DNA of 64,000 nucleotides from Arcobacteraceae bacterium (GTDB lineage Bacteria; Campylobacterota; Campylobacteria; Campylobacterales; Arcobacteraceae): NCBI GenBank assembly GCA_028687375.1, contig JAQUAG010000005.1, positions 1 to 64,000 of the forward strand, read 5' to 3'. Shown piece by piece: positions 35,608 to 45,523 of this stretch (position 1 is its first letter; each line of letters starts with the position of its first letter). The notes under the pieces were generated by a model. It saw only the letters and a program-made list of their open reading frames with translations, ran no database searches and was not told where the DNA came from. The position numbers and the translations under genes were made by a program.

Positions 35608-38076
35608 ATGTTTCAAAATGCTGCTTATAAAATTTACTTGCTATTGGCTGGTGTGATTATTATTTTAGGCTTTGTAAGTGTTGGAAGTAGCTATTATTTT
35701 CAAAAACTTAACATAGAAACTAATACTCAAAATCGTATCATAAACTATCACTCAAGATTTAAAACTTATGTTAATGAAGAAGCTTATATGATGGAAAGCT
35801 TTTTAAAACTCATACAAGAGAAAGAAGATCTACAATCATTGTTTATAAATTCAAATAAACAACAACTTTTCAATAGCGCTATTCCTACTTTTAAACATTT
35901 AAATCAAAGCTGTAACATTACCCACTTTTATTTCATAAAACCTGATGGAAAAATATTGCTTCGGGTTCATGACTACAATAGGGATGGAGATATTGTTGAG
36001 CGATATACATTTTTAAAAGCCAAAGCTATTCAGGAAACTTTTTATGGGATAGAGTTTGGATTGAAAAAAAACTATACTTTACGAGTTGTGTCCCCTTGGA
36101 TTGTAGATGGTAAACTTATAGGGTATATTGAACTTGGTAAAGAGGTTGATAAGATTAGTGAAACTTTAAGTCAACAGTTGGGGATGGAGATATTTTATGC
36201 TGTGAATAAAAATGAATATAAAAATAGTATTCAATTTGTTAAAGAGAATTTAAAAATAGATATGCAAACAAAAAAACACTACATTGTTTACAACACCATA
36301 CCATCAAATAAAAAAATAGTCGATTTTATTGATAGTCGCAATAAACAATCTAAGTGGCTTACATTTGAGAATAAACACTATATTGGTTATGTTGATACAT
36401 TGGAAGATATTTCAAAAAAAACTCTTGGTGTAAAAATCTTTCTTATTGATGTAACAAAAGAGTTCGCGGAGCTTTTGAAATCAGTGTTGTATTACACCTC
36501 TGTTATGGTATTTGGTACATTATTAATGTTGGTTGTTATGTATTATTTTGTTAGAAAAAAACAGTCTAATCTTGATGAAGCTTTATTGGCAATAGAAACA
36601 AAAACTTTAGAGCAAAAGAATTTATTGTCATTGTTTGATAAAGGTGATTCAGTTCTTTTTAGATGGAATAATGATGATATATGGAGTATCAGCTATGTTT
36701 CTTCAAATGTAGCTAATTTATTAGGCTATACAAGGGAGGAATTTTTAAATTCAAAAGTGGTATATGCAGATTGTATTTATAAAGATGATTTAGCTTCTGT
36801 ATTTGAAGAGGTTAGAAAAGGGCAACAAGATGGTAATGATTTTTTTAGACATGAGCCTTATAGGGTAGTAACTAAAAATGGTGAGATTAAATGGGTGTTG
36901 GACTATACCGTATTGGATAAAGATATGAATGGGAACATAACACACTTTTTGGGATATATTATCGATATCACAAGCGAGCAAGAAACTGAAAAAGTACTCA
37001 AAATGCAAAAAGAGGAGTTTGAAGCTATCTTTAAATATAGCAAAGATGGTATTGCCATACTTGATAGAGAATCAAACTTTTTAGATTTTAACGATGCCTA
37101 CCTAGAAATAACAGGTTTCTCAAGAGAAGAGTTATTAACAAAATCATGTGCAGGGCTAACAGCACCAGAATATAGAGAAAGAAGTATAGAAGCGATAAAA
37201 AAAGTATTAGATATAGGGCATATAGAAAACTTTGAAAAAATATGTATAGTAAATGGTGGTAAAAGAATCATGACAAATATGAGTGCATCTTTGCTTCCAG
37301 ATAAAAAAAGATTGCTTTTGGTAGCAAAAGATGTTACGAGTTTGAAATTATTAGAGGAGCAAACAAAACTAGCTTCAATGGGTGAAATGATAGGGAATAT
37401 TGCTCATCAATGGAGACAACCTTTATCTGTTATATCAACCAATGCAACTGGATTGATTATGCAAAAAGAGTATGGAATACTTAAGGATGAAAAATTAATT
37501 GAATCATGTAATCAAATAAATGAAAATGCACAATATCTTTCTAAAACAATCGATGATTTTAGAAATTTTATTAAAGGGGAAACAAATTTTACCTTAGTAA
37601 ATGTTAGTCAAGTAATAAATGAGTCGTTGAATATTCTTAAGGCAAATATTTCTAATAATTATATCAATATAGTTTTATCTATTGATGACGACTTAGTAAT
37701 TAATGCAAATAAAAGTGAATTGGAACAAGCATTTATAAATATAGTAAATAATGCGAAAGATATACTTGTAGAGAATGTTGTAGAGGAGGAAAGGGTTATT
37801 TTTATCACTACAAAGAAATTAGATTCTAAAAGGCTAGAACTAAAGATTTTTGATAATGGTGGTGGTATTGCATTGAATATTATTGATAAAATATTTGAAC
37901 CATATTTTACTACGAAACATCAATCTCAAGGGACTGGATTGGGACTTCCTATGGTTGATAAGATTATTAGGGAAAGACATCAACAAGGATTAACTGTTTA
38001 TAATGAAGAGTTTAAATATCATGGTAAAGATTACAAAGGTGCTTGTTTTGAGATTATTTTTACTGCAAAAGATTAA
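35608..38076 (+). CDS. Membrane sensor histidine kinase with Cache-like and two PAS domains
   Basis: This 822-aa protein has one N-terminal helix (about 8-28), a periplasmic Cache-like domain of about 260 residues, and a second helix near 292-315. Two PAS domains follow (about 345-460 and 465-580), then the kinase. The phosphoacceptor is His600 in GNIAHQWRQPL, the form common in Campylobacterota kinases. N-box (NIVNNAKD), G1 (DNGGG) and G2 (GTGLGLPM) are complete. No response regulator is adjacent. TATAAT at 35546-35551 may be its -10 element. Confidence 0.92.
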   Translation: MFQNAAYKIYLLLAGVIIILGFVSVGSSYYFQKLNIETNTQNRIINYHSRFKTYVNEEAYMMESFLKLIQEKEDLQSLFINSNKQQLFNSAIPTFKHLNQSCNITHFYFIKPDGKILLRVHDYNRDGDIVERYTFLKAKAIQETFYGIEFGLKKNYTLRVVSPWIVDGKLIGYIELGKEVDKISETLSQQLGMEIFYAVNKNEYKNSIQFVKENLKIDMQTKKHYIVYNTIPSNKKIVDFIDSRNKQSKWLTFENKHYIGYVDTLEDISKKTLGVKIFLIDVTKEFAELLKSVLYYTSVMVFGTLLMLVVMYYFVRKKQSNLDEALLAIETKTLEQKNLLSLFDKGDSVLFRWNNDDIWSISYVSSNVANLLGYTREEFLNSKVVYADCIYKDDLASVFEEVRKGQQDGNDFFRHEPYRVVTKNGEIKWVLDYTVLDKDMNGNITHFLGYIIDITSEQETEKVLKMQKEEFEAIFKYSKDGIAILDRESNFLDFNDAYLEITGFSREELLTKSCAGLTAPEYRERSIEAIKKVLDIGHIENFEKICIVNGGKRIMTNMSASLLPDKKRLLLVAKDVTSLKLLEEQTKLASMGEMIGNIAHQWRQPLSVISTNATGLIMQKEYGILKDEKLIESCNQINENAQYLSKTIDDFRNFIKGETNFTLVNVSQVINESLNILKANISNNYINIVLSIDDDLVINANKSELEQAFINIVNNAKDILVENVVEEERVIFITTKKLDSKRLELKIFDNGGGIALNIIDKIFEPYFTTKHQSQGTGLGLPMVDKIIRERHQQGLTVYNEEFKYHGKDYKGACFEIIFTAKD

Positions 38077-38164
38077 ATTTTTGAATATTTAACTTGCGAC
38101 AAATCTGTGACAGTAGATAAAAAACAAAGAGTAAATAAAGTCGTTTAAAGTAGAATGTAGTCGA

Positions 38165-38240
38165 TGGTGGTCGCAACAGGACTCGAACCTGTGACCACTA
38201 CCTTGTCGAGGTAGTGCTCTACCAACTGAGCTATGCGACC
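38165..38240 (-). tRNA. tRNA-Val (anticodon GAC)
   Basis: The minus strand folds as a full cloverleaf: acceptor stem GGTCGCA/TGCGACC, D-arm GCTCAGTTGGTAGAGC, anticodon arm CTACC-TCGACAA-GGTAG with anticodon GAC, and T-arm ACAGGTTCGAGTCCTGT. The 3' discriminator A and CCA are encoded (38168-38165). The gene stands alone. Confidence 0.97.
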
Positions 38241-38288
38241 AAAAAGGAGCGGAATATTATCAAGTAGAGACTTAATAGTAACTAAAGT

Positions 38289-39131
38289 CTAAAAATGGTG
38301 TCCTTTACATTTGCACTTATATTCCCCCTCAATTACTTTTGCAAAGATATTTAAAGGAAGATTGTATTTTGAAGCGATAGCTTCTATTTTCTTTTTCTTT
38401 TTTTTAGAAAATGTAAAGAGTATCTCATATTCCTCTCCACTACATCCAATGGCATTTGGAATTCCTTCTAAAAAATGAAAGCCAAGTTTATTTACTTTAC
38501 TAAGTCTTTCAAGTTCAAAAAATAATCCATCTGAGATATCCAAAGCACAATTGATAAAAGGAGCTACTTCATAAAAAAAATCTTTATGAAGTTTTGGTTT
38601 GATAAATTTTGAATTTTTATCTATCGTTTCCCCTTTTAGAAGTTTTTCCAAATCTTCTTTTGTTCTCCCTAACTCACCTGTATAGCATACTAAATCATCT
38701 TTTTTTGCACCACTTCTATAAATTGGTTTTTTTGTAATAGAGATGATGGTAATTGAAATATCTAGTTTTGTATTTGCAATTGTATCTCCACCAATGATAG
38801 TTATATTATACTTTTTGGCTATTTTTTTAAATCCAAGTGCTAATTCATCTAAATTTTCTGTTGTAAAATCACTTGGAATTGCTATACTAAGAAGTGCATA
38901 TTTGGGAGTAGCATTCATCACGATTGCATCGCTTATATTTACAAGCATAGATTTTATAGCTATCTCTTTTAAACTTAGCCATTCTCTCTTGAAATGAACA
39001 TTCTCAAAAAAAGCATCCATGCTATAAACATAATTTTCATTTTTTTTAAGTTTTTCTAAAATAACAGCCCCATCATCACCTATAAACTGATTGGAAGCAA
39101 TTTTAGTGATAAAATAATTTTCTTTATTCAT
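38289..39131 (-). CDS. thiL: Thiamine-monophosphate kinase ThiL
   Basis: This 280-aa kinase phosphorylates thiamine phosphate to the diphosphate cofactor. It has FIGDDGAVI near residue 16, MDAFFENVHF (usually D.LVEGVHF), IGGDT and ALDISDGL. It is about 40 residues shorter than typical ThiL, mainly in loops, as in other members of the phylum. The end is Lys/Cys-rich (EYKCKCKGHHF). It begins 2 bp after the stop of the Cache sensor gene. Confidence 0.88.
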   Translation of the reverse strand: MNKENYFITKIASNQFIGDDGAVILEKLKKNENYVYSMDAFFENVHFKREWLSLKEIAIKSMLVNISDAIVMNATPKYALLSIAIPSDFTTENLDELALGFKKIAKKYNITIIGGDTIANTKLDISITIISITKKPIYRSGAKKDDLVCYTGELGRTKEDLEKLLKGETIDKNSKFIKPKLHKDFFYEVAPFINCALDISDGLFFELERLSKVNKLGFHFLEGIPNAIGCSGEEYEILFTFSKKKKKKIEAIASKYNLPLNIFAKVIEGEYKCKCKGHHF

Positions 39132-39133
39132 TA

Positions 39134-40282
39134 TTAGTCCTCATTCTGTAGTCGTATTTGAAGTGTTTGATTAAAAAGTTCAAGTTGTGCTGTTTTCTCT
39201 TCAAGGTTTTCATTGAGATTTTTGAGTTCTATTTCTCTATCTATGATGTCATTTTTCATCTTTTCAAAACTCTCGATAAGTACATTGAAAATATAATATT
39301 TACTTTTTATTGTACTTGTTTCTTCAAAATGTTCTGTTTCATTTGCAAAATCTTCTATCTCAAGAATCAAAGATTCAATAGGTTCTACAATATTTTTGGC
39401 AACCTTGTTTGCTGTGATAATTGTTACAATTAGAAGAAACAATATGAAAAGAGCAATGATAATCAAAATATTTCTAATACCATCATAGATTTTGTCATAT
39501 TCATCTTTTACTATAATTTTCCATCCAGACTGTTTTTGATTTGCATAAGTTAGTCTTAGAGTTTGGTTTTTGTATTTGTCATTTAATTTTATAAGTTGGT
39601 ACTCATTGTTTAACAAAACAGCTTTGGAATAGGGTGTGTTATAAAAAGAGACTTTAATGTCAAAGCTATCAGGTACTAGAGAATTGAGTATACAAGCACC
39701 ATTTTTATCTACGATACAAATCTTGACTGAACTATCATCTTCACCAATCTCTTTTGCGAACTCTTTGAAATAATCTAGGCTGATATTAAAAAGATAAATT
39801 GTCCCTTTGTTTTCAAATAGATAGGGGATGAAAGCTTCATTGGTTTTTGAAGTAGTGTAAGCATTCCCTATTGTGCTTTTATTTGCATCTAAAAGTTTAG
39901 GAAAATCAAATGTTTTAAAATAGTTAAAATTTTTATCGATATTGTTTTTTTCATTGAAATATGTTTTTTTCATTTTTCCATCTTTACTAAAAACTATGAT
40001 TGATGATATATGATTATTGAATCTCAAAATATCATTGAAAAGATTTTTATCCTTATTGTTTGAATCTATAATCATTGTTTCCAATAAAGAGAGGTCACTA
40101 TAAAAAGAGGAAAGTTTATAGTCTATAGTTTTTAAAATTTTAATGTGATCCTCTTTAATTGTCTCTTCTTTAATAGTAACAATAAAAAACAAAAGGGAGA
40201 TAGCTAATAAAAACGATGGAATAATTGCAAAAATCATAAACTTTCGTCTTATATCAGCCTTGAAAGTGAATTTTTTGAGCAT
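39134..40282 (-). CDS. Cache-domain membrane sensor with HAMP-like region and no output domain
   Basis: This 382-aa protein has an N-terminal helix (about 15-37), a periplasmic Cache-like domain with KNGACILNS and SGWKIIVKDEYD, and a second helix about 270-292. A HAMP-like segment (ANKVAKNIVEPIESLILEI) and a coiled coil ending NLEEKTAQLELFNQTLQIR follow. No kinase, GGDEF or MCP module follows; the reading frame ends just before thiL. Related proteins normally go on into a kinase or GGDEF, so it may be a truncated sensor or one that works through a partner. Confidence 0.8.
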   Translation of the reverse strand: MLKKFTFKADIRRKFMIFAIIPSFLLAISLLFFIVTIKEETIKEDHIKILKTIDYKLSSFYSDLSLLETMIIDSNNKDKNLFNDILRFNNHISSIIVFSKDGKMKKTYFNEKNNIDKNFNYFKTFDFPKLLDANKSTIGNAYTTSKTNEAFIPYLFENKGTIYLFNISLDYFKEFAKEIGEDDSSVKICIVDKNGACILNSLVPDSFDIKVSFYNTPYSKAVLLNNEYQLIKLNDKYKNQTLRLTYANQKQSGWKIIVKDEYDKIYDGIRNILIIIALFILFLLIVTIITANKVAKNIVEPIESLILEIEDFANETEHFEETSTIKSKYYIFNVLIESFEKMKNDIIDREIELKNLNENLEEKTAQLELFNQTLQIRLQNED

Positions 40283-40513
40283 ATGAATCCTTTAAATTAT
40301 GTGAATAAATTGTATTTAGTATTTTCTAAGTGATTGTTATTATACTTTATAAACTATAAAAAACAATCTATGGCTTGGAAAGATTTTTTTGATTATTTTA
40401 TTGCTTCACTTTGTAACAAAAAGATATTTTATAAATAATCTTTCAGTTTTTTAAACAAATTTTTTAGTCTTTTTGTGTTAATATCAACAAAATTTATAAT
40501 TCAAGGAAATTAG

Positions 40514-42232
40514 ATGAGTATTGCTATACATAAATATGATGTTGTTATAGTTGGTGCTGGACTTGCTGGTTGTGCTGCTGCTAAAGAAGCAAAAGCTGCT
40601 GGATTAAGTGTCTGTGTACTTACTAAACTTCATCCATTAAGAAGTCATAGTGGAGCAGCACAAGGTGGTATTAATGCTGCTTTGAGTGCAGAAGATAGCA
40701 TAGAGCTTCATGAATTTGATACAGTTAAAGGGAGTGATTACTTAGGTGATCAAGATGCGATTAGACTTATGTGTTCTCGTGCACCTGAAACTATCAGATG
40801 GGCTGAACAAATGGGTGCTGTTTTTAGTAGAAATAGCGAAGGTAAAATAGCGCAAAGACCATTTGGAGGACAAAGTAAACCAAGAGCTTGCTATGCAAAA
40901 GATAGAACTGGTTTGACACTTTTGCAAACTATTTATGAGCAAGCACATAGAGATGGTGTTGAATTTAAAGATGAGTATTATGTTGCTGATTTACTTTATA
41001 AAGACGGAAAAGTAAATGGTGTATTTGCATTCAATTTGGTAGATAGTACACCTATGATATTTAACGCAAAAGCCGTAATGTTTGCAACTGGTGGATATGG
41101 AAGAGCATTTAAAATCAACTCTAACGCACATGCAAATACAGGTGATGCACTAAGTATTGTTGCTCGTCATGGACTTCCACTTGAAGATATGGAGTTTGTA
41201 CAATTTCATCCAACAGGAATTGCTGGAAGTGGAGTTTTAATCTCTGAAGCTGCAAGGGGTGAGGGTGGTATTTTATACAACTCATTAGGGGAAAGATTTA
41301 TGACTAAATATGCTCCAAATAAACTAGAACTTGCTAGCCGAGATGTTGTTTCAAGAGCTATTACTCAAGAGATTTTAGAAGGGAGAGGTTGTGGAGCTGA
41401 TAAAGACCATGTTCTTATCGACCTTACTCATCTTGGTGAAGAACTAATCATGTCAAAACTTCCAGAACTTAGAGATCTTGCTATTACATTCCTTGGGCAA
41501 GATATGATAAAAGAACCAATTTCAATCGCTGCAACTGCACATTATAGTATGGGTGGAATTCCTGTTGATATTAATGGGCATGTAAGAAAAGATACAAAAG
41601 AGTTGGTTGATGGTTTTTATGCTGCTGGTGAGTGTGCTTGTGTAAGTGTACATGGAGCAAATAGACTTGGTGCAAATAGTGTTTTAGAAGCTCTTTTCTT
41701 TGGAAGACATGTTGGTCAAAATATAGTAAAAGATTTTAAAAATAATCTTATCTCTTTTGTTGATGCAAAAAGTAGTGATGCCGATGCTATATTGGCTAAA
41801 ATTGAGAAAATAAGAACTACAAATGGAAACGAAAGAGTTCCACTTTTAAGAGAAGAATTGCAACAATCAATGACTGAAAATGCAGGTGTATTTAGAACAG
41901 AAAAATCACTTTTGGTACAAAAAGAGAAACTAAAAGAGCTAAAAGAAAGATTTAATAATGTAAGAATCGATGATAAATCTAAGGTGTACAATACTGATCT
42001 TCAAGAAGCTATTGAACTTAGCCATATGCTTGATTATTCTGCATTTATAGTTGAAGGTGCAATTCTTAGAAAAGAGAGTCGTGGCGCACACTATAGAGAA
42101 GAGTATCAAACAAGAGATGATGTGAATTTCCTAAAACACACTATGAGTTATATGGATAACAATGGAGATTTAACTACCGAATATATGGATGTAGTTTTAG
42201 GTCATCATGAATTAGCGGCAAGAACATACTAG
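40514..42232 (+). CDS. sdhA: Succinate dehydrogenase/fumarate reductase flavoprotein subunit (type E)
   Basis: This 572-aa flavoprotein has an FAD Rossmann motif GAGLAG and [10 protein letters not shown] with the histidine that usually binds FAD covalently. Other motifs are [13 protein letters not shown] and the substrate-site Arg in [18 protein letters not shown] lies near the end. Unlike the periplasmic MfrA of Wolinella and Campylobacter, it has no twin-arginine signal, so the complex faces the cytoplasm. It is first in a three-gene operon with 6-9 bp gaps. Confidence 0.93.
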   Translation: MSIAIHKYDVVIVGAGLAGCAAAKEAKAAGLSVCVLTKLHPLRSHSGAAQGGINAALSAEDSIELHEFDTVKGSDYLGDQDAIRLMCSRAPETIRWAEQMGAVFSRNSEGKIAQRPFGGQSKPRACYAKDRTGLTLLQTIYEQAHRDGVEFKDEYYVADLLYKDGKVNGVFAFNLVDSTPMIFNAKAVMFATGGYGRAFKINSNAHANTGDALSIVARHGLPLEDMEFVQFHPTGIAGSGVLISEAARGEGGILYNSLGERFMTKYAPNKLELASRDVVSRAITQEILEGRGCGADKDHVLIDLTHLGEELIMSKLPELRDLAITFLGQDMIKEPISIAATAHYSMGGIPVDINGHVRKDTKELVDGFYAAGECACVSVHGANRLGANSVLEALFFGRHVGQNIVKDFKNNLISFVDAKSSDADAILAKIEKIRTTNGNERVPLLREELQQSMTENAGVFRTEKSLLVQKEKLKELKERFNNVRIDDKSKVYNTDLQEAIELSHMLDYSAFIVEGAILRKESRGAHYREEYQTRDDVNFLKHTMSYMDNNGDLTTEYMDVVLGHHELAARTY

Positions 42233-42238
42233 GAGTTT

Positions 42239-43216
42239 ATGATGAATAAAGAAACAAAACAATTAACAATAAAAGCTTTTAGATTTAATAAAGAGACTGA
42301 TTATCTACCATATTATGATACTTTTACTATGGATGTAAATAAGGATGAGTTGGTTTTAGACGTAATGAACAGAATCAAATGGGAACATGATGGAAGTTTT
42401 TCATATAGAAGAAGTTGCCGACATGGAATTTGTGGAAGTTGTGCCGTTAAAGTAAATGGAAAAGCAACTTTGGCTTGTAAAGATAGAGTACACGACCTAG
42501 TAGCTATTTTTGGTGAAGAGCTTGTAATTGAGCCTCAAGATAAACAAAGAGCATATAAAGATATGGTTATTGATAAATCAAATTTCTGGGAAAAATATGA
42601 TTCTGTACAACCATATTTAGTTGCAACTATTGATGAGCATCCAACAAGTGAAAATATAGTAACTGTTCATGAAAATGAAAAAATTGATGAAGCTGACTAT
42701 TGTATCCAATGTGGAAGTTGTTACTATTCATGCCCAGCTGTTATGGTAAATAAAGACTTTACTGGACCAGCAGCACTTGTAAAAGCTTGGAGATTTAACG
42801 CTGATGTAAGAGATACTGCTACAGAATCTAGACTTGAAGCGCTTCAAGAGATTGGAAGTGGTATCTGGGATTGTGTAAAATGTAATGAATGTGCTGATGC
42901 TTGTCCAAAAGAGCTTGATCCAATTGGAAAAATCACAAAATTACATCTTCAAACATTTGAAAAAGGACTTGCATTAAATAATGTAGCAGTACGTCATGCG
43001 GTTGGATTCAAATGGTCTATTAGAAAACATGGTATCCTTGATGAAGGTGAACTTGTAAGATATAGCGAAGGAAATATTGGTGTTATGAAACATATCCCTG
43101 AGGCTATTGCTATGTTTGCAAAAGGTAAAATAATAATGCCTTGGAATATGCCAAAATCAAAAAATCTCTCTGAGATTAAAAAATTAGTTGAATCTTGTTC
43201 AACTGCAAAGTTTTAG
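42239..43216 (+). CDS. sdhB: Succinate dehydrogenase/fumarate reductase iron-sulfur subunit
   Basis: This 325-aa protein has a [2Fe-2S] ferredoxin domain (CRHGICGSC, then a later Cys in LACK) and two further Cys sets, CIQCGSCYYSCP and CVKCNECADACP, for the other clusters. It is longer than the usual 240 aa, as in type E enzymes. The Shine-Dalgarno is AGGAG. It carries electrons from SdhA to the membrane subunit. Confidence 0.93.
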   Translation: MMNKETKQLTIKAFRFNKETDYLPYYDTFTMDVNKDELVLDVMNRIKWEHDGSFSYRRSCRHGICGSCAVKVNGKATLACKDRVHDLVAIFGEELVIEPQDKQRAYKDMVIDKSNFWEKYDSVQPYLVATIDEHPTSENIVTVHENEKIDEADYCIQCGSCYYSCPAVMVNKDFTGPAALVKAWRFNADVRDTATESRLEALQEIGSGIWDCVKCNECADACPKELDPIGKITKLHLQTFEKGLALNNVAVRHAVGFKWSIRKHGILDEGELVRYSEGNIGVMKHIPEAIAMFAKGKIIMPWNMPKSKNLSEIKKLVESCSTAKF

Positions 43217-43225
43217 GAGTAACTT

Positions 43226-44107
43226 ATGGAAAAATTAAAATATGCACTATACACAGGTTGTACAGCTAGAGAATCTACTCCTGAATTATTAAAATCAACA
43301 ATGGCAATCGCAAATAAACTTGGGATTGAGCTTGTTTTACTTGATGAAGCTAGTTGTTGTGGAGCAAGTCACTTACAAGATTTTGATGATATGTTATCAT
43401 TGGTTTTAAATGCTAGAAATATTTGTTATGCTGAAAAATTAGGGCTTACAATGGTAACTATTTGTAATACTTGTCAATTAAATACAAGCTTAACAAAAGA
43501 GAGACTGGATAGTGATTCTGAACTTAAAGCAAAAGTAAATGCAAAATTGGCTGAAGTTGGTTTAGAATACAAGGGTACAAGTGAAGTAAAACATTTTTTA
43601 TATGCACTTCAAGATGACTATGGATATGAAAATATTGCTTCGCAAGTAACTAATCCTATGGAAGATATCAATATCGCTTCATTTTATGGATGTCACAATA
43701 TCAGACCAAGTCATTTGCAACATAAAAATAATGGTGGTGAGAACTCTTACAAACCAGTTTCATTAGATAATTTGGTTAAAGCTCTTGGTGGAAATGCAGT
43801 TGATTATGAATCAAAAAATAAATGTTGTGGTTTTCATGTTGAATTACAAAATCCAACTACTGCAAATAAATTAAGTGCAATTGCTATGATGGATGCTATT
43901 GATAATAATGCAGATATGATAGTAACACCTTGTCCATTGTGTCATCTTAGAATGGATGTTCAACAACATAATATTTCAAAACAAGCAGGAAGAGATATAA
44001 ATATCCCAGTATTGCATCTTCCTCAAATGGTAGGGATTGCTCTTGGGATTAGTTCTAAAGAGTTAGGATTAAATCATAATGTAACTCAAACAGGACTTTC
44101 AAAATAA
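43226..44107 (+). CDS. sdhE: SdhE/HdrB-like subunit with two CCG domains
   Basis: This 293-aa protein of the heterodisulfide-reductase B type has two Cys-rich CCG motifs, CCGASHLQDFDD near residue 47 and CCGFHVELQ near 202. The pairs CPLCHLRMD and CNTCQLNTS complete them. It has no obvious transmembrane helix. In type E enzymes this subunit docks the complex to the membrane and passes electrons to or from quinone in place of a cytochrome b. A strong terminator follows. Confidence 0.92.
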   Translation: MEKLKYALYTGCTARESTPELLKSTMAIANKLGIELVLLDEASCCGASHLQDFDDMLSLVLNARNICYAEKLGLTMVTICNTCQLNTSLTKERLDSDSELKAKVNAKLAEVGLEYKGTSEVKHFLYALQDDYGYENIASQVTNPMEDINIASFYGCHNIRPSHLQHKNNGGENSYKPVSLDNLVKALGGNAVDYESKNKCCGFHVELQNPTTANKLSAIAMMDAIDNNADMIVTPCPLCHLRMDVQQHNISKQAGRDINIPVLHLPQMVGIALGISSKELGLNHNVTQTGLSK

Positions 44108-44121
44108 AAAGTCTTAAAAAC

Positions 44122-44157
44122 TAAAAAAGGCGATTCCAATGGGATCGCCTTTTTTTA
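44122..44157 (+). terminator. Rho-independent terminator of the sdhABE operon
   Basis: The stem GGCGATTCC / GGGATCGCC (one G-T pair) has a 3-base loop and is followed by TTTTTTT. Confidence 0.9.
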
Positions 44158-44192
44158 TTTCTAAAATATTGATATCTTTGAAAAGAGTATCT

Positions 44193-44711
44193 CTACTCTT
44201 CTACAACTTCAGCAGGACCTGTTTGATAAAATGAAAGATAAAATAATAGATATCCAATCTCTAATGGAGTCCACATAAGATTACTTTTAAGTTCCTCTTC
44301 TGTACTTATTTTTGATACTTCATTGTCATATCTTTTGATTACCTCAGAAACTCTGCTTTGAACCGTTGTATATCCAATATCATAAATAAAATCGGGAAAA
44401 TAATCTTGATTTGCTGAAACTTTTAAGTCTATATTTAAACTTAGCGCTTTTAGGAGGATTCCCATTTGTAAAGAATGATACTCTTTTGTTTCAAGTTCAT
44501 TTATTTTTCTAAACCTATATCCTAGTGATTTATATGTTTTTAGTTCAACTTTTATTTCGCTCATCACATGAGGACTATCAATATTTTTAAAATAAAGTGG
44601 AAGTTTTATATCATTAATATCTAGTAACTCTGGATCAAATTTTCTTTTTTTGAGCCAAACATTATTAAAATTAAACATTGATTTTACACTATTTCCGAAA
44701 CCTAATGCCAT
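44193..44711 (-). CDS. Conserved-looking protein of unknown function next to cmoA
   Basis: This 172-aa soluble protein has no signal peptide or clear motif. Features are an N-terminal FNFNNVWLKKRKFDPELLD and a C-terminal region WTPLEIGYLLFYLSFYQTG. It follows cmoA by 13 bp on the same strand and so probably shares its transcript. No family is recognised. Confidence 0.7.
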   Translation of the reverse strand: MALGFGNSVKSMFNFNNVWLKKRKFDPELLDINDIKLPLYFKNIDSPHVMSEIKVELKTYKSLGYRFRKINELETKEYHSLQMGILLKALSLNIDLKVSANQDYFPDFIYDIGYTTVQSRVSEVIKRYDNEVSKISTEEELKSNLMWTPLEIGYLLFYLSFYQTGPAEVVEE

Positions 44712-44724
44712 TACATTACTCCTA

Positions 44725-45438
44725 TTATCTTTTTATCGCGATAAATGTCGCGAAATTTATCCATTTAAAAATACAATCAAATTGTTTAAATCCTGCATCT
44801 TCAATCATTTGTTTATTCTCATCATAACTATAAGGGATAAGAACATTTTCCAAAGCTTCCCTTTTTTGAGCTATTTCAAATTCACTGTAGCCTTGATTTT
44901 TTTTGAAATTATAATATTCATCAATATAATGTTTATTTAAAATTTTATCTTCAGTGATAACTTTTTCACTAAAAATAAAAATACCACCATCCTCTAAACT
45001 ATTATAAATTTTTTTGATAAGCTCCTCTCTTTTAAGGGGTCTTATAAATTGAAGAGTATAGTTTGCTATGATGAGTTTTGAGTTTTGAAGTTCAACATCA
45101 AAAAAATCATCTTCTAAAAAAGTGATATCTATCCCAAATGCTTTAGCTTTATTTGATGCTCTTTGAAGCATTGCAGATGAATTATCTATTCCTACAAGCT
45201 CTAATTCAACTTTACTATGTTTTGCTAAGTGGATAAGGGTTGAAGCTGTTGAACAACCAAGGTCATACACTCTATCATTATCATTTAAATATTTTAACCC
45301 AAAAGAGGTTGTAAGGTGTAGCATCTCTTCGTAAAAAGGGACAGAGCGACTAAGCATATCATCAAAGACACTAGCAACTGACTCGTCAAATTCAAATTGT
45401 TTTTTTATTTTTTCTTTAAATACTTCATCTTTTTTCAT
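44725..45438 (-). CDS. cmoA: Carboxy-S-adenosyl-L-methionine synthase CmoA
   Basis: This 237-aa Rossmann-fold enzyme turns SAM and prephenate into carboxy-SAM for wobble uridine modification in tRNA (cmo5U, with CmoB). It starts with [25 protein letters not shown], the family hallmark; motif I is DLGCSTAST. The length and NYTLQFI stretch agree. CmoB is not in the window. Confidence 0.92.
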   Translation of the reverse strand: MKKDEVFKEKIKKQFEFDESVASVFDDMLSRSVPFYEEMLHLTTSFGLKYLNDNDRVYDLGCSTASTLIHLAKHSKVELELVGIDNSSAMLQRASNKAKAFGIDITFLEDDFFDVELQNSKLIIANYTLQFIRPLKREELIKKIYNSLEDGGIFIFSEKVITEDKILNKHYIDEYYNFKKNQGYSEFEIAQKREALENVLIPYSYDENKQMIEDAGFKQFDCIFKWINFATFIAIKR

Positions 45439-45473
45439 AAGGGGGATTATATCGGAGTTTTGTTTAGTTTTTT

Positions 45474-45511
45474 AAAGAAAGCTCAAACTAAATTTGATTT
45501 GAGCTTTCTTT
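45474..45511 (-). terminator. Terminator hairpin after the DUF302 gene
   Basis: A perfect 14-bp stem (AAAGAAAGCTCAAA and its complement) around a 10-base loop lies between the DUF302 stop (45524) and the cmoA start (45438). T-rich bases form its minus-strand end. Confidence 0.75.
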
Positions 45512-45523
45512 TTGAGGTGTTGA

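Noticed and set aside
40283-40513. The 231-bp gap before sdhA as a possible small gene or riboswitch.
   Set aside because: No frame with a ribosome binding site and no conserved RNA fold is visible; it is AT-rich and probably holds promoters only (a TATAAT at 40495-40500 is too near the Shine-Dalgarno to be certain).
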